Shown here: positions 1-6,661 of the stretch, in pieces
Position numbering within the stretch: the stretch's first letter is position 1
Layout of the letters: every line of letters begins with the position of its first letter
Notes under the pieces: generated by a model
Seen by the model: only the letters and a program-made list of their open reading frames with translations
Told to the model about the DNA's origin: nothing
Databases searched by the model: none
Translations under genes and position numbers: made by a program
Assembly: GCA_029934265.1 (NCBI GenBank)
Contig: JAOZMN010000054.1
Location: 1 to 12,407, forward strand
DNA from: Bacteroidales bacterium
GTDB taxonomy: Bacteria; Bacteroidota; Bacteroidia; Bacteroidales; JAADGE01
Reading direction: 5' to 3'
DNA length: 12,407 nucleotides

Positions 1-163
1 GAAAGACCCGCAAGATTTTGCTGTTGAAATTATTGATGTAATTGAAAATTTAGAAGAATATGAATATATGAGAAAAAACGCCCGTAAATTTGCAGTAGAA
101 AACTATTCTTGGGAAATAATAGGGAAAAAATATTCAGATATATACAAAGAATTGCTTAAATAA
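1..163 (+). CDS. Glycosyltransferase, C-terminal fragment (partial at left edge)
   Basis: The last 53 codons of a gene entering from the left are open in the frame starting at base 2 and end at TAA 161-163. The peptide is an amphipathic helical tail containing RKFAVENYSWEIIGKKYSDI. This matches the usual end of GT4-type (GT-B fold) glycosyltransferases, where an ARxxxxxxYSWxxxxxxYxxxY segment closes the C-terminal Rossmann domain. Such enzymes transfer sugars from nucleotide donors to surface polysaccharide or lipopolysaccharide intermediates at the cytoplasmic face. The donor-binding domain is outside the window, so donor and acceptor cannot be judged. The next gene begins 7 bases downstream on the same strand, so the two may be co-transcribed. 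Confidence 0.7.
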   Translation, partial: KDPQDFAVEIIDVIENLEEYEYMRKNARKFAVENYSWEIIGKKYSDIYKELLK

Positions 164-170
164 TAATAAA

Positions 171-1706
171 ATGATGAAGTACTTTAACACATCAGGTCCG
201 AATATATTGGCAGAACACCATACACTTGCTCGACAAGACCTAATTAATAAAGGAATAGACCTTGTTAAAAAAAGCAGGTATTTTACAATTTGGGCTCCCC
301 GACAAACAGGAAAAAGTACATATTTTCGTATGCTTGGTAAAGCTCTCGAAAAAGATGGCTATATAACGGCACATATAAATTTTGAAAACTTTAGAACTGC
401 ATCTCTTAAAAGCTTTTTAAACCGCTTTACATGGCATTTGGAAAACTTTTGGAACGTTGATTTTACAAAAGAAACAGAAATTACTCAAATTTTTAATTCT
501 ATTGAAAAAATCAATGATAAAAAATTTATCTTAATTATTGATGAAATAGAAGGAATAAATAAAGAATATTTCAATGAATTTTTACATTCGATAAGAAACG
601 CTTACCACTCTCGCGATAGGCATGCTCTAAAAAGTGTATTACTTGTTGGAGTTTCAAATATCACAGGGATAATACAAGATAATGCAAGTCCTTTTAATAT
701 TGCAGATGAGCTTAGTGTACAGTATTTTACAGATAAAGAAACAGAAGAACTACTTTCTAAACACGAAAAAGAAACGGGTCAATTATTCGATAACAAAGTA
801 AAACAAAAAATACAAGAAATAACCGCAGGGCAGCCCGGACTTGTAAACGGCTTTGCCCACCGACTTGTTACTACAAATACTGACAAAAAAATAATAACTT
901 ATACAGATTATTTAAAAGTAGAACAATGGTATCTGACCAGAGTTATTGACAAAAATATCTCAAATGCAATAAAAGTAGCAAAAAAGCACAAAAAATTTGT
1001 CGAAAAACTATTGTTTACACAAAAATCCGTTCCTTTTTCCATAGACGATAAGGCAATAGAAGCACTGCATATAAACGGCTTAATAAAGTGGGACGAAAAT
1101 AACAATGTGGAATTTTGGGTGCCGGTTTACAAAAAAAGATTACAAAATGTGTTTTTTCCTTATTCAAACGGCGAGCAAGAAAAAATTGCAGGAAAACTTT
1201 TTGGCGAAGACTACTTAACGCCCGATAACAAAATAAATTTTGATAAGTTAATTAACAACTACAAAAATCATATAAAGCTAAGAGGTTTTCGTCCGTACAG
1301 AGAGAAAGACGAAAACGGTAATTTCAAGTCAATACCCGAAGCGGCTATGATATACAGTTTTGAAACATATATAAGTATATTTTTAGAAGCAATAGATGGA
1401 AAAAGTTACAGGGAAGCACATATTGCACTCGGAAATACAGACCTTATAATTAATGTAAAAGGTTTTGAATATTTTATTGAAACAAAAAAATATTATAGTC
1501 CGAAAAATTTTAAAGAAGGGAAAAAACAACTTGCATATTATTGCAAAAAAGCCGGCATAAGACAAGGAATATACATAGTATATATTAGTAATACAATGAA
1601 ATCTGAAGCAATAGCAGAGGCTGTTGAAAAAATTAACGATATAGAAATTATAACTTATCTAATTATTTACGATGAAAAAAAAGAGTTCGGACCAGATAGA
1701 AATTGA
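171..1706 (+). CDS. AAA-like ATPase with C-terminal PD-(D/E)xK nuclease motif
   Basis: This is a two-domain protein of 511 residues. The N-terminal ATPase has a Walker A motif APRQTGKST (42-50), a Walker B motif FILIIDEIEG (119-128, acidic pair D124/E125) and a sensor-1-like strand LLVGVSN (157-163). After a middle helical or winged-helix-like region, the C-terminus holds a PD-(D/E)xK nuclease signature: D424 in GNTDLIINVK, then E437 and K439 in FIETKKY, with a supporting Q453 in KKQLAYYC. This layout is known from the large, multicopy Bacteroidota ATPase-nuclease families (AAA_35 or AAA-ATPase_like with PDDEXK_9-like domains), whose role is poorly understood. Roles in defence or mobile-element biology are possible but not shown here. 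ATG 171 and ATG 174 are tandem candidate starts; 171 is taken. The gene interrupts otherwise envelope-related genes, which fits an accessory insertion. Confidence 0.85.
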   Translation: MMKYFNTSGPNILAEHHTLARQDLINKGIDLVKKSRYFTIWAPRQTGKSTYFRMLGKALEKDGYITAHINFENFRTASLKSFLNRFTWHLENFWNVDFTKETEITQIFNSIEKINDKKFILIIDEIEGINKEYFNEFLHSIRNAYHSRDRHALKSVLLVGVSNITGIIQDNASPFNIADELSVQYFTDKETEELLSKHEKETGQLFDNKVKQKIQEITAGQPGLVNGFAHRLVTTNTDKKIITYTDYLKVEQWYLTRVIDKNISNAIKVAKKHKKFVEKLLFTQKSVPFSIDDKAIEALHINGLIKWDENNNVEFWVPVYKKRLQNVFFPYSNGEQEKIAGKLFGEDYLTPDNKINFDKLINNYKNHIKLRGFRPYREKDENGNFKSIPEAAMIYSFETYISIFLEAIDGKSYREAHIALGNTDLIINVKGFEYFIETKKYYSPKNFKEGKKQLAYYCKKAGIRQGIYIVYISNTMKSEAIAEAVEKINDIEIITYLIIYDEKKEFGPDRN

Positions 1707-1774
1707 TATTCCTAAATTGAAAACTTTTTTTTCAGATAAAGTTCCGACTTCCGTCTGTAAATTCTAAATTTAAT

Positions 1775-2110
1775 ATGCTAAAATTATCATCATTATATCA
1801 AAATATTTGTAAAAAAAATTACTTGCTTGGTGTGTTTTTTACTTATCCGATAATATACTTATTAATAGTAGGTTTGTTACTCCATATAGATAATACATTA
1901 CTTGATTTATATGAAAATATATTATTTACAAGTTTGGTTTTTACCAGTTCTTTTCTTATAAGTAAGAACAAAGCAAAAGTATATTATCAAATTTTTATAT
2001 ACATATTGTTAATGAGCTTATTTTGGTTTGAAACCGCATATCTTTATCTTTACAGCAACCGAATTTCGAAATCGACGGTGTTTATTTTAGTGGAAACAAA
2101 CTTATCCTAA
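1775..2110 (+). CDS. N-terminal membrane part of an interrupted phosphoethanolamine transferase
   Basis: This 111-residue ORF has about three membrane segments (roughly 18-37, 48-64 and 70-91) and ends NRISKSTVFILVETNLS before TAA 2108-2110. The R-I-S-x-S-x-x-F-I-x-x-E-T-N pattern is what precedes the fourth membrane helix in phosphoethanolamine transferases of the EptA/CptA class. The frame continues in register after the stop through TKEFID into ATG 2129 and the catalytic half. I therefore read this as the front of one gene split by a single nonsense codon, not as an independent protein. Taken alone it would be a short membrane protein without a catalytic domain. ATG 1775 follows in-frame stops directly upstream, so the start is well bounded. 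Confidence 0.75.
   Translation: MLKLSSLYQNICKKNYLLGVFFTYPIIYLLIVGLLLHIDNTLLDLYENILFTSLVFTSSFLISKNKAKVYYQIFIYILLMSLFWFETAYLYLYSNRISKSTVFILVETNLS
2108..2110 (+). other. In-frame TAA interrupting the phosphoethanolamine transferase gene
   Basis: The codons read GTG GAA ACA AAC TTA TCC TAA ACA AAA GAA TTT ATT GAT ATG, so both halves lie in the same frame with no indel. A single substitution, for example GAA to TAA, would account for it. With this codon read as sense, the reconstructed protein is 559 residues, close to the roughly 540-560 typical for the family. TAA serves as an ordinary stop elsewhere in the window (for example at 161-163), so a recoded genetic code is not the explanation. Confidence 0.8.
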
Positions 2111-2128
2111 ACAAAAGAATTTATTGAT

Positions 2129-3454
2129 ATGTATTTTGATAAATATCTGCTGTTGATAACAATAAGTTTTCTCTTGCCGATAATTTTATTTGTTTTTTTT
2201 ATTCTCAAAAGCAACAAAACAACAGAAAAACAAGAAACTCCGAAAATAAAATCTTTAAAAATAAACAGGAAAAATTTCGAATTAAAAAACAAATTTATTT
2301 ATACAATAATAATAAGTTTAATATTTATAATATTGTGGAAAACAAACCTTCTTTTATTTAATACACCTTATCTTGTATTTAATTCTTACAGAGAGTATAA
2401 AGAAGAAATGTTAAGATTTGAAAATTTAGAATTAAATAAATCGGTAAATTTCAGTTCGGTAAAAGCAAGCCAAACAAAAGAACAAACTTGTGTCGTAATT
2501 ATTGGCGAATCAACTACCAGACACCACATGAGTTTGTATGGCTATAAACGCAAAACAAATCCGCTTTTAGAAAAAATAAAAGACCAACTTTATGTTTATA
2601 AAGACGTAGTGAGTCCGCATTCACATACAATTAGTTCGCTCGGAAAAGTTCTTACTTGTGGTAATTATGAAAATCCTGAAGAAAAATATACCGGCTCCAT
2701 TATACAATTATTCAACAAGGCGACTTACAATACATATTGGATATCGAATCAACGTCCCTTAGGTACACACGAAACATTTATAACACGAATTTCAAATGCT
2801 GCCGATAAAAGATATTTTCTGAATACGGCATACAACGCACATAATTCACCTTATGATGGAAAAATACTTATTCCTTTAAAGAAAATTCTTTCTCAAAAAT
2901 CAGATAGAAAAATTATATTTATACACCTACTGGGAACACATACAGATTATAACAAAAGGTATCCTGAAAAATTTACGGAATTTTTGGATACTATTAATGG
3001 GGAATACAACAGCAAAAAAGCAATCGAAACAGTAAATCATTATGACAATGCCGTTTTATATAACGATTTTGTAGTTTCTGAAATTATTAATAATGTTAGA
3101 GAGACAAATACAAATTCTTTTGTGATGTATTTTTCCGACCATGGTGATGATGTTTTTGAAGTCAATAATTTCGCAGGACATCACGAAGAAGACGGTACAA
3201 AACCAATGTTTGATATTCCGTTTGTGTTGTGGTGTTCCGACAAGTTTAAAGCCAATATTAGAAATAGAAAACCCTCTTTAGTGTTCGATACCGAAAGAAA
3301 ATATATGATAGATGATTTAATATACAGCATCAGTGACATTGCCGGAGTTTCATATTCCGAATTTATAAATAAAAGGAGTCTTTTTAGTCAAGATTTTGTT
3401 TTTAGAAAGCGGTTAATATCTGATAGCATTGATTATGATAAAAAAAAGTGGTAA
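2129..3454 (+). CDS. Phosphoethanolamine transferase, catalytic (sulfatase-fold) part
   Basis: This 441-residue half starts with two membrane helices (about 5-27 and 57-76) and continues with an alkaline-phosphatase/sulfatase-fold domain. Family motifs are clear: VVIIGESTTRHHMSLYGY (E127 metal ligand), VSPHSHTISSL (T167, the expected phospho-acceptor nucleophile), FIHLLGTHTDYNKRYP, YFSDHGDD (D337/H338 metal ligands) and AGHHEEDGTKPMF. Such enzymes move the phosphoethanolamine head group from phosphatidylethanolamine onto lipid A, core sugars or other glycans on the periplasmic side. In the reconstructed full-length numbering the nucleophile falls at 285, close to T280 of Neisseria EptA. All catalytic residues survive, but three N-terminal membrane helices are cut off by the TAA at 2108. 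Translation could restart at ATG 2129. Whether this half works alone is uncertain; the locus may be a pseudogene. Confidence 0.85.
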   Translation: MYFDKYLLLITISFLLPIILFVFFILKSNKTTEKQETPKIKSLKINRKNFELKNKFIYTIIISLIFIILWKTNLLLFNTPYLVFNSYREYKEEMLRFENLELNKSVNFSSVKASQTKEQTCVVIIGESTTRHHMSLYGYKRKTNPLLEKIKDQLYVYKDVVSPHSHTISSLGKVLTCGNYENPEEKYTGSIIQLFNKATYNTYWISNQRPLGTHETFITRISNAADKRYFLNTAYNAHNSPYDGKILIPLKKILSQKSDRKIIFIHLLGTHTDYNKRYPEKFTEFLDTINGEYNSKKAIETVNHYDNAVLYNDFVVSEIINNVRETNTNSFVMYFSDHGDDVFEVNNFAGHHEEDGTKPMFDIPFVLWCSDKFKANIRNRKPSLVFDTERKYMIDDLIYSISDIAGVSYSEFINKRSLFSQDFVFRKRLISDSIDYDKKKW

Positions 3455-4178
3455 AATTAAAATTGTCGTAATTTTATTAATCCCGGTAATTTTAATAAGT
3501 TATAAATTATATTTTTCTAATCGATTTATATTTCTAATTCATAAGGATAAGATATTGATACACAAAGTTAATAGTATAAAAAAACTGAATAAAGTTGCAA
3601 AAAAATATCAAGGAGTTGAATTAGATGTCGTTTATGATAAAAATAAAAATATTTTTGATATATACCACCCACCGGAAGCATCGGTAGGATTATCGCTTTT
3701 TAAATATTTTCAATCATTGGACAGACCGTCCGAACTTAAATATTGGTTAGATTATAAAAATCTTAACGATATTAATGAAGCAGCATCTTTAAACAGGCTG
3801 AAATATCTTGCAAACAATTTCAATATAAATAAACAAAATATTATTGTAGAATCAACAAAACCGGAAAATTTGCAATCTTATGATATTGCAAATTTTAATA
3901 TAAGTTATTATTTGGCGAAGGAATGGTATAAAAAAGAAGGTGAAGAACTAAATAATTGTATTGAAACAATAAAACAAAATTTAGTAAAATATCCGGGCAT
4001 AACAATATCTTCAAATTATAAAGCCTATGAATTGATGTGCAAAATATTCCCCGATAACAATAAACTTTTGTGGTATTCAGGAGGATACGGAAAATATAAT
4101 CGGTGGGAGGATACAATTTTGTTGCATAAAATTGTATCTGATGATAAGGTTAAAATATTATTAATACCGGCTAAATGA
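3435..4178 (+). CDS. Membrane-anchored PLC/GDPD-like (FAM151/menorin-like) protein
   Basis: The protein has 247 residues from ATG 3435; a TTG six bases upstream is less likely. One hydrophobic segment (about 9-27) should anchor it, with the rest probably periplasmic. The body resembles a TIM-barrel phosphodiesterase of the glycerophosphodiester phosphodiesterase/PI-PLC superfamily. H43 follows strand one (LIHKVNS), E62 and D64 sit in GVELDVVYD, H78 in FDIYHPP, D106/K108 in YWLDYKNL, and E139 in IIVES. These positions parallel the His, Glu-x-Asp and second His of the superfamily; the nearest match in style is the FAM151/menorin-like group. The substrate is unknown; a phospholipid head group or derivative is a guess from context. 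Its start overlaps the end of the phosphoethanolamine transferase gene by 20 bases, so the two are probably translationally coupled. Confidence 0.65.
   Translation: MIKKSGKIKIVVILLIPVILISYKLYFSNRFIFLIHKDKILIHKVNSIKKLNKVAKKYQGVELDVVYDKNKNIFDIYHPPEASVGLSLFKYFQSLDRPSELKYWLDYKNLNDINEAASLNRLKYLANNFNINKQNIIVESTKPENLQSYDIANFNISYYLAKEWYKKEGEELNNCIETIKQNLVKYPGITISSNYKAYELMCKIFPDNNKLLWYSGGYGKYNRWEDTILLHKIVSDDKVKILLIPAK
4110..4138 (+). repeat. Perfect 11-bp inverted repeat inside the PLC-like gene
   Basis: GATACAATTTT (4110-4120) and AAAATTGTATC (4128-4138) are exact reverse complements around a 7-base loop. The structure lies in the last 25 codons of the coding region, with no T-run after it. It could form an mRNA hairpin or be a symmetric protein site; chance in AT-rich DNA is also plausible. 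Confidence 0.6.
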
Positions 4179-4286
4179 AAATTATATGAAACCATCATTG
4201 CGGGATTTGAAAAATTAAATCTTAACACCCAAGAAAATGATTATATCTTCATTGCTTATTTTTAGAATGTTACAAGTTATAAATAG
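4179..4286 (+). other. Intergenic gap with an open in-frame extension
   Basis: This 108-base gap separates the PLC-like gene from the flippase-like gene. Directly after the TGA at 4176-4178 the same frame stays open for 28 codons to TAG 4263-4265, reading KLYETIIAGFEK and ending DYIFIAYF, a protein-like composition. It may be a decayed coding remnant or coincidence. I see no TAnnTTTG promoter or terminator here, so the downstream gene may depend on read-through from upstream. Confidence 0.4.
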
Positions 4287-5261
4287 ATGAAAAAAAATAA
4301 ATTTTTAAAAATAGGGGTGCAAATACTTAAATTGGTATTTGTAGCTCTTGCAATATTTTTTCTTGTAAAATACTTTTTAAGAGGAATTAATGATTTGCAA
4401 GCACAAGATAATTTAGATATAAATTATATTCAAATATCCCTTTCAGTTTTTATAGTAATTATTTATTTATTTATAACAACCTTTGTTTGGTTTCTTGTTA
4501 CTAAAAAAAACAATTGTAATGTTGAGTTTATAAACACAGTAATTATTTGGAATTATGCAAATATTGCAAAATATATACCGGGTAAGGTATTTTTGTATGG
4601 GACAAAATATATCTATTATGATAAAAAAAATAAATCTACTAAAAAATTAGTACTTTCTTTTTATATAGAATTTATTCTTGCAATGTTAAATGCCGTAATC
4701 TTTTCTCTTTTATATGTATATTCTTCTGATAATATTATTGGAGAGAATTACAAACCTATTTTAATTGCCCTATTATCATTGATACTTATTTTTATTCACC
4801 CTAAAGTGATGCACTTCTTTTTAAATATGTTTTTAACACTTTTTAAAAAAGAACCGGTAAAGACTGATATTAAGTACAAAGATATTTTTCAATTGCTTAC
4901 AATAAATATAATTAATTGGTTAATATTTGGTTTGGCTTTTATGCTTATGACTAATTCATTTATTGAAGTAAGCTACGAATATTTTTTATTGTTTGCCGGA
5001 GCATTTTCCATATCATCTATAGCCGGAATGCTCGCATTTTTCACACCTGCCGGCTTAGGTGTACGTGAAGGAGTACTTGTCAGCTTGCTTTTACATGAAA
5101 TACCTAAGACATCAGCCACAATAATTTCAATTTTTTCTCGTGCTTGGCTGATAATTGCAGAGTTTATATTTTTTATAATTGCTTTTTCTATTGATAAATA
5201 TTTTAAATTGGACGTTTGGAATACAATAATGAACGGGAAAAAAGAAAGTTCCAAAAAATGA
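4287..5261 (+). CDS. Flippase-like integral membrane protein (LPG synthase TM / UPF0104 family)
   Basis: The 324-residue protein has around seven or eight hydrophobic segments (about 10-30, 48-71, 122-145, 156-174, 200-222, 232-254 and 275-300). It carries the two hallmark motifs of the lysylphosphatidylglycerol synthase TM-region family: ANIAKYIPGKVF (91-102) and SSIAGMLAFFTPAGLGVREG (243-262). In MprF this domain flips aminoacylated phospholipids. Stand-alone versions in Gram-negative bacteria are often beside glycosyltransferases and lipid-modifying genes and are thought to move or handle lipid-linked intermediates. There is no C-terminal aminoacyl-transferase domain, so the protein is not a full MprF. 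It lies 108 bases after the PLC-like gene on the same strand, as the third member of an envelope-lipid group. The substrate is unknown. Confidence 0.85.
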   Translation: MKKNKFLKIGVQILKLVFVALAIFFLVKYFLRGINDLQAQDNLDINYIQISLSVFIVIIYLFITTFVWFLVTKKNNCNVEFINTVIIWNYANIAKYIPGKVFLYGTKYIYYDKKNKSTKKLVLSFYIEFILAMLNAVIFSLLYVYSSDNIIGENYKPILIALLSLILIFIHPKVMHFFLNMFLTLFKKEPVKTDIKYKDIFQLLTINIINWLIFGLAFMLMTNSFIEVSYEYFLLFAGAFSISSIAGMLAFFTPAGLGVREGVLVSLLLHEIPKTSATIISIFSRAWLIIAEFIFFIIAFSIDKYFKLDVWNTIMNGKKESSKK

Positions 5262-5315
5262 AATATCCCATTATTTATGAGCAATTCATAAACATTGAAA
5301 AAAAGATTTGAGTAC

Positions 5316-5729
5316 ATGAAAAATATCTTATCCGAAACAGAAAATCTAATTTCAAGATTAACACATTTCTTGAAAGATAAGGTTAATTTTGCTTATGTTT
5401 TCGGCTCTGTAACCGGCAAATATTTTTCCGAAGAAAGTGATATAGACATAGCGGTATGGTTTAAAAAATATCCGGTAACTATAGATGACATTCGAGAACT
5501 TAAATATAAAACAGAAAAATCAATAAATTTTTTGTACGATATTGATTTAGTTATCTTAAATAATGCAGATATAATTATTACAAATCAAATAATAGAAACA
5601 GGAAAAATTATTATCGACAACACCCCTGAATTTACAAATAATTTTATCATTGCAGGACGAAATAAATATATTGATTTTAAATTTTGGAGAAAAAATTTAG
5701 AAGATAATTTAAAAACAAAAATTTTATGA
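5316..5729 (+). CDS. mntA: MntA-like minimal nucleotidyltransferase antitoxin
   Basis: The protein has 137 residues from ATG 5316; a TTG at 5295 would add seven residues, but the ATG fits the family N-terminus better. It has the minimal nucleotidyltransferase signature GS-x10-DxD: G30/S31 in YVFGSVTG, D42 and D44 in SDIDIAVWF, and a third acidic residue at D77 in YDIDLVIL. In characterised MntA-HepT systems this protein neutralises its HEPN partner by adding AMP groups to a tyrosine near the RNase motif. The stop overlaps the start of hepT by four bases (ATGA at 5726-5729), which supports translational coupling and the pair assignment. The pair follows the envelope genes on the same strand after a 54-base gap with no clear promoter. 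Confidence 0.85.
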   Translation: MKNILSETENLISRLTHFLKDKVNFAYVFGSVTGKYFSEESDIDIAVWFKKYPVTIDDIRELKYKTEKSINFLYDIDLVILNNADIIITNQIIETGKIIIDNTPEFTNNFIIAGRNKYIDFKFWRKNLEDNLKTKIL

Positions 5730-6127
5730 ACGATGTTATTCTCGCAAAAATTTCAGTAATAAAAAGATGTCTGAAAAGGATAGAAGAGACGACAAAATTA
5801 CAACCGGAGCTAATAGAAAAAGATATTGATAAACAAGATATTTTTATATTGAATTTGCAACGAGCAATACAGGCAACAATAGATATATCCAATAATATTA
5901 TTAAGGAAAACAATCTCGATTTGCCGAAAAGTTATAAAAATGCTTTTGAGATATTGTACAAATACAATTATATAAATAAAAATTTAAAAGAAAATATGAT
6001 TAAAATTGTAGGGTTTCGTAATATTATTATTCATGATTATCAGACTATTAACATCGAAATATTAAAATCTATTCTCAAAAATAATCTGAACGATTTTCAA
6101 GAATTTTATCTTGCAATTTTAAAATAA
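5726..6127 (+). CDS. hepT: HepT-like HEPN-domain ribonuclease toxin
   Basis: This is an all-helical protein of 133 residues carrying the HEPN ribonuclease motif R-x4-H-x-Y near its C-terminus: R98, H103 and Y105 in GFRNIIIHDY. In known HepT toxins the Arg and His cut RNA as a dimer, and the tyrosine two residues after the His is what MntA AMPylates. All these residues are present, so the toxin looks active and modifiable. The gene starts inside the stop of mntA (ATGA). Its 3' end faces mazG with only six bases between the stop codons, leaving little room for separate terminators; I see no clear hairpin there. Confidence 0.85.
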   Translation: MNDVILAKISVIKRCLKRIEETTKLQPELIEKDIDKQDIFILNLQRAIQATIDISNNIIKENNLDLPKSYKNAFEILYKYNYINKNLKENMIKIVGFRNIIIHDYQTINIEILKSILKNNLNDFQEFYLAILK

Positions 6128-6133
6128 CACAAC

Positions 6134-6454
6134 TTATAATTTAGGATTTTTTTTATGCCTGTCTTTATCTCTGTTACTTTTTTTTAATAGATTTTTTTCA
6201 ACAGCTTTTGTCAAATCCGTACCTGTCTGATTTGCAATACAAACCAATACAAACAATATATCGGCAAGTTCGTCTTCCAAGTTATCTGTTTCGCCGGCTT
6301 TAAAAGATTGCTCACCGTATTTTCTGGACATTACTCTTGCCAATTCACCAACCTCTTCAGTTAGTATTGTCATGTTAGTCAGTTCGTTAAAGTATCTTAC
6401 GCCATATTTTTTTATCCACCTGTCTATTGTGTTTTGTAATTGTTCGATAGTCAT
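6134..6454 (-). CDS. MazG-like nucleotide pyrophosphohydrolase
   Basis: The protein has 106 residues and the MazG/all-alpha NTP pyrophosphohydrolase signature EExxE...ExxD: E33, E34 and E37 in LTEEVGELAR, then E62 and D65 in EDELADILFVL. These acidic residues bind magnesium and the triphosphate. The short single-domain form resembles house-cleaning enzymes that hydrolyse (d)NTPs to monophosphates plus pyrophosphate. The substrate cannot be told from sequence. The C-terminus is a lysine-rich tail (KKSNRDKDRHKKNPKL). Its first six codons (MTIEQL) are duplicated twice upstream in the 6437-6691 repeat. The original arrangement was probably the dtd stop followed directly by this ATG (TAAATG). It lies downstream of dtd on the same strand. 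Confidence 0.88.
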   Translation of the reverse strand: MTIEQLQNTIDRWIKKYGVRYFNELTNMTILTEEVGELARVMSRKYGEQSFKAGETDNLEDELADILFVLVCIANQTGTDLTKAVEKNLLKKSNRDKDRHKKNPKL

Positions 6455-6513
6455 TTATTCCGGATTTTTGGAGTCAATAATAATCAGATTGTAAATATAT
6501 TATAAATACGGTT

Positions 6514-6558
6514 TTACCTTATAAAATGGGTCGAAGACCTTAATTGTTCGATAGTCAT
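6514..6558 (-). other. Decoy mini-ORF 1, 14 codons, with the mazG start
   Basis: Inside repeat unit 2, the mazG start (ATG 6558-6556) and its first six codons MTIEQL are followed by RSSTHFIR and TAA 6516-6514. The peptide is probably a by-product of duplication, but the ORF has the same initiation region as mazG and could capture ribosomes 104 bases ahead of the true start. Confidence 0.35.
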
Positions 6559-6616
6559 TTATTCCGGATTTTAGAGTCAATAATAATCAGATTGTCAATA
6601 TATTATAAATACGGTT

Positions 6617-6661
6617 TTACCTCATAAAATAGGTCGAAGACCTTAATTGTTCGATAGTCAT
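6617..6661 (-). other. Decoy mini-ORF 2, 14 codons, directly after the dtd stop
   Basis: ATG 6661-6659 immediately follows the dtd stop (TAA 6664-6662), the position expected for the original mazG start. It encodes MTIEQL plus RSSTYFMR and stops at 6619-6617. Ribosomes finishing dtd and restarting would translate this peptide instead of MazG. Its conservation with the neighbouring copy (two residue differences) reflects recent duplication and does not prove selection. Confidence 0.35.

Noticed and set aside
2108..2110. Alternative genetic code with TAA as sense
   Set aside because: Several complete genes in the window end naturally at TAA (for example the first glycosyltransferase, hepT, tadA, dtd), so TAA is a normal stop.
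2107..2292. Minus-strand ORF spanning the stop in the phosphoethanolamine transferase gene
   Set aside because: It is antisense to a clearly coding frame, low-complexity and Phe/Leu-rich, with no recognisable family; a shadow of AT-rich coding DNA.
5295..5315. TTG start for mntA giving seven more residues
   Set aside because: ATG 5316 is in frame, a stronger initiator, and gives the usual short N-terminus before the nucleotidyltransferase helix.
4973..5317. 114-residue minus-strand ORF opposite the flippase-like gene end
   Set aside because: It is antisense to the conserved family motif region of the flippase-like gene and shows no domain of its own.
6120..6140. Terminator between hepT and mazG
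   Set aside because: Only six bases separate the two stop codons and no stable inverted repeat is visible there.
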